The notes: generated by a model from the letters alone, not told the origin. Positions 7,218-14,571 are shown, counted from the first letter of the stretch. The stretch: 21,915 nucleotides of DNA from Bacilli bacterium (GCA_900757295.1 CAAENH010000077.1:1-21915), one strand, 5' to 3'. Translations and numbers: made by a program.

Positions 7218-8804
7218 TAATAATAATCTATGATTATCAAAATGATAAAATTTATTACATATTTCATTTATTTTTTCATTATGTGTAGCAATTATTAATG
7301 TTTTATCTTTAAAATATTTTAATATAAAATCTACTACAATTTCTTCAGTATGTTTATCTAAATTAGATGTAGGCTCATCTAAAATATAAACATCTTTTTC
7401 CATTAGATAACTTCTTAAAATATTTATTCTTCTTTTTTGTCCTGTTGAAAGTTTCAATCCTTTTTCTCCAACTATGGTATATATTCCATCTTCAAACATT
7501 AGAATTTCATCTAATTCTAATTCTTTTAAATAATTTATTATTTTTTCATCTGAAATATTTTTATCTAAACATAAATTTTCCTTTATAGTCATATTAAATA
7601 ATTCTGTTTCTTGACTTACAACTCCGATATCAAGTCTATACTCTTTCATATTATTTTCATCTATTTTAGCCTGTCCTTTATAGGTAGTTATATTTCCTAA
7701 AATCAAGTTGATTATAGATGTTTTTCCTTGACCAGATTTCCCAGTTATTGAAATTTTATCTTTATTTTTTATTATCATATTATCTACTTTAATATTAAAA
7801 TTTGATTCTTTATATTTCAAATCTATATTTGATAATTCTATTTTATTAAAATTAGTTAATAATTTTCTCTCATCTAATTTACTAAATAATTGAATACATT
7901 TCTTTCTTAATGCTTTTAATTCAAAACCACTAACAATTGTTCCGGATAATTCATCAAATATGAATATCATTTCCAAATAAATAGATATATAAAATGTGAT
8001 TATTCCTAGTGTATCAATTCCATTAGATAAATCTACAACTGCCTTTATAATTGCTAATGCAAAAGGTATCACAATTAAAATATTTCTTATTAGTTCTTCT
8101 AACGAATAGCATTTAACATACCTGTTTTGTTTTTTATAACACTCTTTTCCTTCTTTTGATATAATTTTTTCAAAATATTTGTTATTATTTAATGCTTTGA
8201 CAGTTCTAATATTACTAATAAAGTCTTGATATACAGATGAATACTCATATTCTTTATTATATAAATTTTCAACATGTTTATTTGATTTTTTTAATATGTA
8301 TACACTTATCATAACACATAAAATACTTAATACTAATGATATTACAAATAAAATTTTTGATTGTTGAAATGCCGTAAAAAAGAAAAATCCAAAAGATAAT
8401 ATTATTCCTATGTATTCTGTACTAAGAATCTTTTTAACTAATTCAGATATCTTTTCTATTATATTCTCTAAATATCCTGTTTGATACTTAGATAAAGTTT
8501 CTACAGGCACTTTAGTTAATTTTTTGTAGTATTCTAAATATTGAACATTAGAATACTCATATAAATAATTATCCATAACTTTTCTTTCTAAATATAGAAC
8601 AAAACATCTAACTGATTTAGAAACAATAAATATAGAAGCAACAATTATTGCTTTTTCAATAGTAAAAGGCATTGTTAAAAAAAGAGCAAAAGTATAAGGA
8701 ATAATGTAGTAAATAAAATCTAAAAAAGCCTCAATAAATAAGCATAAGAAAACTTTCTTTCTGTTTAATAATCCAAATATAAAATTAATATTGTTTTTTT
8801 TCAT
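7203..8804 (-). CDS. ABC exporter, fused membrane and ATPase domains (cassette 3 cargo)
   Basis: This 533-residue half-transporter of the type I exporter class would act as a dimer in the cytoplasmic membrane. Residues 1 to about 310 hold the membrane domain with about six hydrophobic segments. The ATPase domain shows Walker A GKSGQGKTS (from 355), Q-loop VSQETELFN, signature LSTGQKRR (about 452), Walker B VYILDEPTSNLD (about 472) and the H-loop His in IATHNE (about 508), all intact. I start at 8804: GGAG lies 6 bases upstream of that ATG, while the ATG at 8816 has no ribosome site and itself contributes to the GGAG. There is no peptidase domain and no precursor-peptide gene nearby, so bacteriocin export is unproven; lipid or drug export is equally possible. 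The end of the membrane domain is short and divergent. Confidence 0.88.
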   Translation of the reverse strand: MKKNNINFIFGLLNRKKVFLCLFIEAFLDFIYYIIPYTFALFLTMPFTIEKAIIVASIFIVSKSVRCFVLYLERKVMDNYLYEYSNVQYLEYYKKLTKVPVETLSKYQTGYLENIIEKISELVKKILSTEYIGIILSFGFFFFTAFQQSKILFVISLVLSILCVMISVYILKKSNKHVENLYNKEYEYSSVYQDFISNIRTVKALNNNKYFEKIISKEGKECYKKQNRYVKCYSLEELIRNILIVIPFALAIIKAVVDLSNGIDTLGIITFYISIYLEMIFIFDELSGTIVSGFELKALRKKCIQLFSKLDERKLLTNFNKIELSNIDLKYKESNFNIKVDNMIIKNKDKISITGKSGQGKTSIINLILGNITTYKGQAKIDENNMKEYRLDIGVVSQETELFNMTIKENLCLDKNISDEKIINYLKELELDEILMFEDGIYTIVGEKGLKLSTGQKRRINILRSYLMEKDVYILDEPTSNLDKHTEEIVVDFILKYFKDKTLIIATHNEKINEICNKFYHFDNHRLLLKDNA

Positions 8805-8838
8805 TCTAATCTCCATAATATATTATTTTATTACAAAT

Positions 8839-8867
8839 AAATTATAATATATCCAGACATTTTTTTC
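8839..8867 (-). promoter_or_regulatory. Probable promoter of the ABC exporter
   Basis: On the minus strand, TGGAAA, 17 bases, then TATAAT about 30 bases before the chosen start codon. The -35 box is imperfect. Confidence 0.45.
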
Positions 8868-8945
8868 CATACTCCCATTGAAAATATATAGGAAAATGAT
8901 AGGATAAACTTATCAGAGCGGTTTAATCAAATCTTATAGTCTTAA

Positions 8946-8974
8946 TTTCGTAAACGTGTATAGTTAAGGCTCCA
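8946..8974 (+). repeat. Cassette junction D (TTTCGTAAAC-GCTCCA variant)
   Basis: TTTCGTAAAC (8946-8955) lies upstream of GCTCCA (8969-8974), one base further away than in junctions B, C and E. The downstream side is the copy of the tRNA-flanking repeat. Confidence 0.55.
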
Positions 8975-8983
8975 TTTAAATCA

Positions 8984-9018
8984 ACTTACGGACTGAAAAG
9001 TTCGTAGGTTTTTATTTT
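8984..9018 (+). terminator. Terminator after junction D
   Basis: An 11-bp stem, ACTTACGGACT with AGTTCGTAGGT (one G-U more or less than copy 1), GAAA loop, then TTTTTATTTT. Confidence 0.8.
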
Positions 9019-9033
9019 ATATAAATGATTTTC

Positions 9034-9076
9034 AAAAAAGAGGAAAAAATTATCAAAATAATTTAATCCTCTTTTT
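9034..9076. terminator. Probable terminator for the minus-strand HD gene (cassette 4)
   Basis: AAAAAAGAGGA and TCCTCTTTTT flank a small A/T hairpin. The run of A gives a U-tract on the minus strand. Confidence 0.55.
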
Positions 9077-9170
9077 GTATATTTTTGAATATGGGAATTA
9101 AATCTATGTCTAGCCAGCACTGAATTTGTACTCTCGTATAAATTCGTCCATGGGAAATTCCCAATTTCTT

Positions 9171-9767
9171 TTATAAATTTTCTTTTATTTCTGGAAACAA
9201 ATCATACAAATTATATCCCAGTAAATTATCAAAGTACTCTTTTAATTTATATACTTCTTTTATATGATAATACGTATTTTTATATACTCCGTGTCTTAAA
9301 AGTAAGTCCATTATTCTTTTATCTACTGTATATATTTTATCAGTACACATCAAATCACATAAATTAATTATTTTTTCATAAATTGTATATTCTTTCATAA
9401 AATCATAGTATTGATTACTTGAATCAGTATAATCTCTATCATTTGCTAAACAGTTAATATCATTATTTAAAAATGAATGCTTTATACATATGCTTGCATA
9501 CTCTTCATCATAACCCAAGGACTTAATATAATTATAACCATTTATAGCATGAGGTATTACTCCATCGTTACTATTAAATCCATACTTTTTACCGATATCA
9601 TGTATATATCCTAAAGTCGTTGCAAAATCACTATCCAAATTTATATTACCTGCTATAACACCTGCTATGTAACCTACGTTTTTAGAATGTTTTATCCATT
9701 TATCACTTGAAGTCTTACCAATATTTTCATTCAACAAATCTAAAGCCTCTTTACTTGTTAATTTCAT
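9171..9767 (-). CDS. HDIG-type HD phosphohydrolase (cassette 4 cargo)
   Basis: This 198-residue soluble protein contains an HD domain with the full ligand set: His27 (WIKHSKNV), His56-Asp57 in HDIGKKYG, His73 (VIPHAINGY), His97 (CIKHSF) and Asp138 (LCDLM). Such proteins hydrolyse nucleotide phosphate bonds; the substrate is not evident. It starts at an ATG preceded by AAGGAAG, 15 bases behind the stop of the NADAR gene, so the two form an operon. It is shorter than and not closely related to the HD protein at 4096, yet both end at the same structured repeat. Confidence 0.8.
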   Translation of the reverse strand: MKLTSKEALDLLNENIGKTSSDKWIKHSKNVGYIAGVIAGNINLDSDFATTLGYIHDIGKKYGFNSNDGVIPHAINGYNYIKSLGYDEEYASICIKHSFLNNDINCLANDRDYTDSSNQYYDFMKEYTIYEKIINLCDLMCTDKIYTVDKRIMDLLLRHGVYKNTYYHIKEVYKLKEYFDNLLGYNLYDLFPEIKENL

Positions 9768-9782
9768 ATCACACTTCCTTAT

Positions 9783-10232
9783 CTAATAATAATTTTTTAA
9801 TTCCTCTCTAACCTCCATTAGTATTTTACCTAAATAATTTTTATGCTCTTTATTTTTACATTCTTCACAAGTACATTCTCCCCATATATTATCATGCCAA
9901 CCAGTTGTATCTTCAATTAATTCCATATCCTCTGTGCCTAACAATTCTTTTAAACATTCAGAATTTTGTTTGAATTTTTCAAGCACTACCTTTTTCATTA
10001 AATTATATTTTACATTATCCCAATCTGATCTTATAAATCTAGCTAATTCTCTAGTTACATGTTTTGCCTCATCAGGTATAAGTCTTGTTAGTAATTTCTT
10101 TATATCTTCATCTAGAAATTTTTCAGCATGATAAGCAGCTTCACTTGATGAAAAAGTTAAATTATCTATTTTTACATTGCACATATAATAATTTGAAAGC
10201 CTTGTATCACTTTTAAAATAATATTTGCTCAT
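9783..10232 (-). CDS. NADAR (YbiA-like) family protein
   Basis: This 149-residue protein has the NADAR pattern: FKSDTRLSNYY at the N-terminus, FSSSEAAYHAEKF (Glu31 and the following helix), RSDWDNVKYNLMKKVVLEKF, LIEDTTGWHDNIWGE and NYLGKILMEVREEL. NADAR proteins act on ADP-ribose-like N-glycosides; YbiA hydrolyses riboflavin-pathway intermediates, and others have been reported to remove ADP-ribose from guanine in nucleic acid as antitoxins. Start: GGAGAA precedes the ATG at 10232. An upstream in-frame ATG at 10313 would add a hydrophobic tail and overlap the promoter. A CTCEEC cluster near residues 120-125 is an unusual insert that could bind metal. It is first in an operon with an HD hydrolase. 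No DarT-like toxin is seen. Confidence 0.85.
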   Translation of the reverse strand: MSKYYFKSDTRLSNYYMCNVKIDNLTFSSSEAAYHAEKFLDEDIKKLLTRLIPDEAKHVTRELARFIRSDWDNVKYNLMKKVVLEKFKQNSECLKELLGTEDMELIEDTTGWHDNIWGECTCEECKNKEHKNYLGKILMEVREELKNYY

Positions 10233-10274
10233 TCTTATTTTTCTCCTAATATTTATAAATTTTAAACTATATAA

Positions 10275-10304
10275 ATTATACAATATAAATAGATTTAATT
10301 TCAA
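10275..10304 (-). promoter_or_regulatory. Promoter of the NADAR-HD operon
   Basis: On the minus strand, TTGAAA, 18 bases, then TATAAT about 43 bases before the NADAR start. The -35 lies in a long inverted repeat (AAATAGATTTAATTTCAAT with ATTGAATTAAATCTATTT, 10288-10328). Confidence 0.6.
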
Positions 10305-10356
10305 TAATATCATTGAATTAAATCTATTTATATATGATACTTTTTGAAAGAGAACT

Positions 10357-10386
10357 TAGTTCGTAACTTGTATGTGATTTGCTCCA
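10357..10386 (+). repeat. Cassette junction E (TAGTTCGTAAC-N13-GCTCCA)
   Basis: The 11-mer is identical to junction B, followed by 13 bases and GCTCCA (10381-10386). The downstream arm TAAGATAAAATCGTC is identical to junction C. Confidence 0.75.
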
Positions 10387-10397
10387 TAAGATAAAAT

Positions 10398-10453
10398 CGT
10401 CGCACCAATGTGACGTTAATGAAAAAAGTCAATCTTTTAAGATTGATTTTTTT
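10398..10453 (+). terminator. Hairpin and terminator after junction E
   Basis: Hairpin CGTCGC-ACCAAT-GTGACG (10398-10415), then TCAATCTT-TT-AAGATTGA with T7 (10429-10453). Both have counterparts at junction C, and the first hairpin shows compensatory changes. Confidence 0.8.
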
Positions 10454-10483
10454 GTGTAGTTCTAAAGTTATAATGAAAATAAT

Positions 10484-10506
10484 AAAAAAAGATGATTAAA
10501 ATCATC
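10484..10506 (-). terminator. Terminator of the ClpX-like gene
   Basis: GATGATT-AA-AATCATC is followed on the minus strand by seven T. Confidence 0.75.
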
Positions 10507-10520
10507 AATATGGAAATAAA

Positions 10521-11909
10521 TTATTTTTTTTTAAATAATCTCTTATTATTCTTTGTTTTATTTAAAACATATGGTTTTTCATTTTCATCATTTGGTTTAA
10601 CTAATGATATTTTAGAATATTCGCCAGCAAATATTCTAAATAAAGCACTACTTATACAATCGTCAAAGACAGTTTTTAAACTTCTAGCACCACTTTTCTT
10701 GGCAATAGCCAAATCAGCAATATATTCAATAAAATCATTGTTGAAATCAAATTGAACATTAAGCATTTCAAATAATGTTTTGTATGTATTTAAAGGACTA
10801 AAGTCAGAATTTTTTAATATCTCAATTATATCTTCTTTTTTTAGTTGATTCATTGCTATAGTTTTTGAAAGCCTTCCAATAAGCTCACGCATTATTCCAT
10901 AGTTTATAAAATCTTCTGTACTAAGATGTTTATAATTATCATCATCTGATATTCCCGTAAAGGCACCAACGCAAACAACTGTTAATCTAGAACTATCAAA
11001 TTGTTTATTATCAAAATAAAATAATGTTCCATCTAGTAATTTTAGTAAAGATCTTTGAACACCTAATCTAGATACATGTGATTGACTATCTCCTGATTTC
11101 TCCGCTAATTTATCAAATTCATCGATTACTAATATACCTTTTTCTGCTACTTTTATATTACCATTAGCAGCTAAACACAAATCTTCTAACATATCAGTTA
11201 TTTTACGTCCCTGATAACCTGTTTCTGATAAAGATGTTGCATCTTCAATCACAATAGGAATATTATATAATTTAGAAATTCTTTTTAAAATTTCTGTTTT
11301 TCCTGTTCCGGTTGAGCCATATATTAATATATTTTCTTTTAATTTTGCTATTAAATCAATATCTAAATTAGATTCTACAACTTTTTGATTTTTAAATAAA
11401 GTAGTAAGAATTTGCATAATTTGTTCATCTTGTGAAATAATAGTTTTTTTGATAGAAGAATACATAGTTGCAATGTCACTACAATTTTCCAATTCTTCTT
11501 CATCAAATCCGGATTTACCTTTAGAATTATCATTTTCTAAAAAATCTATTAAATCTTTATCTACTAATTGTGTTAACTTAGCATTTTTAACATCTCTTAA
11601 ATAATATTTAGTATATTTTTGAATTTTATTTTTTCTTATCATATCAAAATCTACAAAATTTTCGTTTTCTTCTATTGCTGCTTTTAAACTATCAGATACA
11701 AAAATAAATTCATTTTCATTTGAATTTTTAATATCTGTTGCATAATTACCTGCATAATTACCACTCAGAATATTACATCTTTTATTATTCTGATTATTTA
11801 TAAAAACTATGCCTGCAACATAATCAACCAGCTCAAATATTTCCAATTCTTTTGATTGATAAATAACATTTTTCTTTCTAAATAAATAACCTATACTTAA
11901 ATTATTCAT
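10521..11909 (-). CDS. ClpX-like AAA+ ATPase without zinc-binding domain (cassette 5 cargo)
   Basis: This 462-residue protein has a C-terminal AAA+ module (about 150-435) of the ClpX/HslU group: Walker A GSTGTGKTE (198-206), pore loop GYQGRK (231-236), Walker B GILVIDEFDK (258-267), GVQRSLLKLLDGT, Arg-containing RELIGRL (341-347) and sensor 2 GARSLK (407-412). These are the ClpX landmarks, so ATP-driven unfolding is likely. Two ClpX parts are missing: the N-terminal Cys4 zinc domain is replaced by about 145 unrelated residues, and the segment after GAFTGI runs straight to STEDFINYG without the IGF loop that docks ClpP. It therefore probably acts without ClpP or with another partner. Start: GAGGG lies upstream of the ATG, and a TATAAT box at 11930-11935. 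No protease gene is nearby. Confidence 0.82.
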   Translation of the reverse strand: MNNLSIGYLFRKKNVIYQSKELEIFELVDYVAGIVFINNQNNKRCNILSGNYAGNYATDIKNSNENEFIFVSDSLKAAIEENENFVDFDMIRKNKIQKYTKYYLRDVKNAKLTQLVDKDLIDFLENDNSKGKSGFDEEELENCSDIATMYSSIKKTIISQDEQIMQILTTLFKNQKVVESNLDIDLIAKLKENILIYGSTGTGKTEILKRISKLYNIPIVIEDATSLSETGYQGRKITDMLEDLCLAANGNIKVAEKGILVIDEFDKLAEKSGDSQSHVSRLGVQRSLLKLLDGTLFYFDNKQFDSSRLTVVCVGAFTGISDDDNYKHLSTEDFINYGIMRELIGRLSKTIAMNQLKKEDIIEILKNSDFSPLNTYKTLFEMLNVQFDFNNDFIEYIADLAIAKKSGARSLKTVFDDCISSALFRIFAGEYSKISLVKPNDENEKPYVLNKTKNNKRLFKKK

Positions 11910-11970
11910 AAATATCCCTCACAAATTGTATTATATAATATCATGAAAAAAGCATTTTTACAATTTATAA

Positions 11971-13125
11971 CTAATGATACTTTTTTATTTTACTATTAAT
12001 AAATATATCTAATAAACCAAAAGCAATTATTATGCTTCCTATTACAATATACATTGAACTTATAGAAATAAATTTTAGTAAAATTGTCATTAACATACTA
12101 AATAAAAATCCAAATATACCTAAACAAAATTGATTTATAGATTCAACTGTAACTCTTGATTTTGAAGATATATTATTATGTAATTCAGAAATCATAATAT
12201 TATCAAAGCTTTCTGAAAAAATATAAATTAATAAAATAAATATAATACCAAAATAATTATTTAAAATACCTACTAGTAAAATACAAATTCCAGATAAAAT
12301 CGGATTAATTTTTAAAATTATTGAATATTTATTTTTATTAGCTTTACTTCCTAAATAGCTTCCAATTATACAAAATACTAAAATAAGAGCTGTATAAATT
12401 CCAATTATAAATATAGATATACCTATATTAGCAGAATACTCTGGATGACTTTCTTCTATAAGTTTTATACCAGAAAATAAAATTGAACTTGTTAAAATTA
12501 AATTTAACAGATAAGAATTATTCTTAATTTCTTTTATAGCATTTTTTAAAATTAATAAATTATTATTCATATTAATTTTTTTAGGTTTATTTACTCTAAT
12601 AATAAGCAAAATAATAAAATCAAAAATAAAAGGTATAATAGTAAAATAATAAGTATATACTAATCCAAAGTTTTGTCCAATATAACCACCGATGATCATA
12701 GCTAGCATGTATGAAACATTATAAAAGAAAGAGTTGTAGAATAAAACTTTATTAAAATTTTCTTTATTTTTAATACTTTCATATAATATAGAATTAACTA
12801 CTCCTGAACTCAATGAGTTATTAATTGAATTTATAATTATTGCAATTAAAAATGTAAAATAATTATGAGATCCAATAAATATAACTGTTGATATTATAAA
12901 TAATATATTACTAATTAAAAGTAATGACTTTTTATTATATTTATCAGCTAAAACTCCAAAAGGAATTTCAAATACTAATTTTACTAAGAAAGAAATGCCA
13001 ACAAAACTGATATACTGACTAGAAGATAATCCTCTTTCTATGTAAAATAAAGTATCACATATATAAAAAAGTATAAAGGTAGATAAAAAAGTATGTAAAT
13101 AAATTAATGATATATTTTTTTTCAT
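11971..13125 (-). CDS. MFS transporter
   Basis: A 384-residue, very hydrophobic protein with about 12 transmembrane segments in two halves joined by a basic loop near residues 175-200. The loop between helices 2 and 3 carries the major facilitator motif A (GVLADKYNKKSLL), which marks secondary transporters working on proton or other gradients. Substrate unknown; it resembles drug-efflux type members. The start follows TTGGAGC about 7 bases upstream; note that this ribosome site, read on the other strand, is another GCTCCA (13133-13138), which here has an independent explanation. A TATAAT box is at 13157-13162. It stands 61 bp upstream of the ClpX-like gene on the same strand and may share transcripts with it. 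Confidence 0.85.
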   Translation of the reverse strand: MKKNISLIYLHTFLSTFILFYICDTLFYIERGLSSSQYISFVGISFLVKLVFEIPFGVLADKYNKKSLLLISNILFIISTVIFIGSHNYFTFLIAIIINSINNSLSSGVVNSILYESIKNKENFNKVLFYNSFFYNVSYMLAMIIGGYIGQNFGLVYTYYFTIIPFIFDFIILLIIRVNKPKKINMNNNLLILKNAIKEIKNNSYLLNLILTSSILFSGIKLIEESHPEYSANIGISIFIIGIYTALILVFCIIGSYLGSKANKNKYSIILKINPILSGICILLVGILNNYFGIIFILLIYIFSESFDNIMISELHNNISSKSRVTVESINQFCLGIFGFLFSMLMTILLKFISISSMYIVIGSIIIAFGLLDIFINSKIKKYH

Positions 13126-13251
13126 TATAATCGCTCCAAGTATTTAATGTAATAAAATTATACTATAAAAAAATATAATCATCTATAATATCATTTAAAG
13201 TTTGCAAAAACTATTTTTTATAATTTATTTACTATGAATAAAACTAATAAT

Positions 13252-13472
13252 TTACTTTTGTGCAATATAATAAAGAACAGTCATTGTATAATAAAATTCA
13301 TCTTGTTCAAACTGAAGTCTTAATTTATTTAATAAATTGTTCATTTCTCTTTTTATATCTTCTGAAACGTTTTTTTGTTATCTGCAACTTCATTTCCTAC
13401 AGCATAACTATCTTGGATTGCAACATTACAGTCTATAAATCTTGTTAATCCAGTAGGTTGAAAACAACTATG
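13252..13472 (-). pseudogene. Decayed gene fragment, frameshifted
   Basis: On the minus strand one frame reads QPTGLTRFIDCNVAIQDSYA and on to VADNK, then breaks at a run of seven A near 13370. With one extra A it continues NVSEDIKREMNNLLNKLRLQ and FEQDEFYYTMTVLYYIAQK to a TAA. There is no start codon after the upstream TAG, so the N-terminus is missing too. The joined sequence looks like real protein (balanced, amphipathic) but I do not recognise it. The frameshift in a homopolymer could also be an assembly error. Nothing else is seen between 13126 and 13560 apart from the MFS promoter region and a terminator. Confidence 0.4.
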
Positions 13473-13520
13473 CTAGTATCATTAATTATTGTCATAAAAA
13501 TCCATTAATATAATATATGC

Positions 13521-13558
13521 AAAAAAATAAAAGATGACTGTAAATTTAGTCATCTTTA
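13521..13558 (-). terminator. Terminator of the DUF4190-type gene
   Basis: AAAGATGACT and AGTCATCTTT pair around an AAATTTAC loop; on the minus strand the stem is followed by TTATTTTTTT. Confidence 0.8.
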
Positions 13559-13560
13559 TT

Positions 13561-14169
13561 TTAATATTCAGAAACTTCTACAATTTTAAATGTTGCATCT
13601 TTTAATTCATCAACTTTATCAGATTGAACTAATGTAAAGGCTTCAAATTCTTGAGTTTGATTAGCGTTTAAGTTATTAGCATAAACAGTGTCATCATTGA
13701 TTCTTTTTCCATCAGAATTAACTGCTTCAATGTGGATTGAAAATGATTTCTTTTCATCAGTAATATTTTTAACTGTAACAACTAGTTTAGTGTCTGTTAA
13801 ACCATATTCATCTTCAGTAGCAGTAAAATCACTTAGGGTTACATTAACATCATTCTTTAATACTTCTTCAGTACTATCACCAGTAATTTTGTTTAATTCA
13901 TTAGTTGTTTTATCAATAGCATCACTAACAGCACTTTGCATTCCAATAGTGATAACTATAGATAAGATACCAAGAACTAATCCAGCAATAGCTTTGCCTT
14001 TACTAGCATGTTTTATTAATGAAATAATTCCAAATATTAATGCTAGGATCCCTAAAACGAATGCGATATTGTTAATAATGGGTATAAAAGATAAAACGAT
14101 TCCTATGATTCCTAACACTAAACCTGCTGTAGCTAAACCACTCTTATTTGCAGTTTTAACCTCAGACAT
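13561..14169 (-). CDS. Membrane-anchored DUF4190-type protein with extracytoplasmic domain
   Basis: This 202-residue protein begins MSEVKTANKSGLATAGLVLG. The start at 14169 is set by GGAGG 7-12 bases upstream; a frame from 14262 would run through the promoter. Residues 10-75 hold two hydrophobic helices rich in Gly (GLVLGIIGIVLSFIPI and IAGLVLGILSIVITIG), the DUF4190 pattern. Residues 110-202 form a beta-rich domain (SDFTATEDEYGL, LVVTVKNITDEKKSFSIHIE, ANQTQEFEAF) like the DUF4352/DUF5067 immunoglobulin-like domains of Bacillota lipoproteins, expected outside the membrane. Composition is less A+T-rich than neighbours. It is divergent from the XRE regulator at 14315, which probably controls it. 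Confidence 0.75.
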   Translation of the reverse strand: MSEVKTANKSGLATAGLVLGIIGIVLSFIPIINNIAFVLGILALIFGIISLIKHASKGKAIAGLVLGILSIVITIGMQSAVSDAIDKTTNELNKITGDSTEEVLKNDVNVTLSDFTATEDEYGLTDTKLVVTVKNITDEKKSFSIHIEAVNSDGKRINDDTVYANNLNANQTQEFEAFTLVQSDKVDELKDATFKIVEVSEY

Positions 14170-14218
14170 AATTAATCCTCCTTCATATAATTCTAAAGAT
14201 AAAAATATCTTCGACAAT

Positions 14219-14247
14219 ATTATACCATAACTTACACGAATAGCGTA
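14219..14247 (-). promoter_or_regulatory. Promoter of the DUF4190-type gene
   Basis: On the minus strand, an extended -10, TGG-TATAAT (14219-14227), with a poor -35 (TACGCT, 17-base spacer). The palindrome at 14230-14250 covers the spacer and -35. Confidence 0.6.
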
Positions 14248-14250
14248 AGT
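14230..14250. promoter_or_regulatory. Palindromic operator, probably for the XRE regulator
   Basis: ACTTACAC-GAATA-GCGTAAGT: two 8-base arms, seven positions matching, 5-base centre. It lies between divergent genes and over a promoter, the usual place for an XRE-family repressor site. Confidence 0.6.
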
Positions 14251-14314
14251 ATATTTTGGCAAGAAAATGAGAAAATATTATTGATATCTAATATTTTAAT
14301 ATTGGAGGTGAGAT

Positions 14315-14569
14315 ATGTTTGATCGAGAAAATGAAAATTATGTTTATGAATTAGTAAGTAAAAACATAAAGAAAATAAGAAAAGAGAAGGGACTTACCCA
14401 AGAAGAACTTGCTAAAAAAATGTCATATTCTACCCAATTTATTTCAAATATTGAAAGTAAAAATCATCAAACATTTTCACTTGGAACACTTTGGAGATTA
14501 GCTTTAGTTTTAGATATAGATATAAGAGTATTATTTGAAGAAGAGAATAAAAAAAACAAGATTGATTGA
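14315..14569 (+). CDS. XRE-family transcriptional regulator
   Basis: An 84-residue protein that is almost only a helix-turn-helix domain: IKKIRKEKGLTQEELAKKMSYS followed by the recognition helix TQFISNIESKNH and a third helix pair (SLGTLWRLALVLDIDIRVLF), the Cro/CI arrangement. The start follows GGAGGTG. No sensor domain is present. It is divergent from the DUF4190-type membrane protein with a palindrome in between, and its 3' end is 2 bp from the 3' end of the next gene on the other strand. Confidence 0.85.
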   Translation: MFDRENENYVYELVSKNIKKIRKEKGLTQEELAKKMSYSTQFISNIESKNHQTFSLGTLWRLALVLDIDIRVLFEEENKKNKID

Positions 14570-14571
14570 TT

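Larger units (their letters stand above)
8969..9162. repeat. ~190-bp direct repeat, copy 2: structured cassette end
   Basis: Matches 3892-4083. The outer stem is GGGAATT/AATTCCC (9093-9099 with 9156-9162). The inner stem is AATCTATGT with GTATAAATT (9101-9109 with 9136-9144, one C-A mismatch), again around a 26-nt loop, with bases 9109-9132 identical to copy 1. In both copies 11 bases separate the 3' strands of the two stems. Copy 2 ends 8 bases before the stop codon of another HD gene. Confidence 0.85.

Noticed and set aside
8920..8974. Decayed tRNA gene copy ending in GCTCCA at junction D
   Set aside because: The stretch has TTTAAT and TTCG like the tRNA, but the spacing is wrong and no stems form; it fits the cassette-end motif better.
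3892..10453. CRISPR array from the repeated sequences
   Set aside because: Repeats are few, 1-2 kb apart, of unequal length and separated by genes.
13133..13138. A further GCTCCA that could be a sixth cassette junction
   Set aside because: On the minus strand it is TGGAGC, the ribosome site of the MFS gene, and it has neither the TTCGTAAC motif upstream nor a terminator arm downstream.
13688..14230. Long plus-strand open frame opposite the DUF4190-type gene
   Set aside because: It has no ribosome site and unnatural composition; the minus-strand frame has membrane helices, a strong ribosome site and a terminator.
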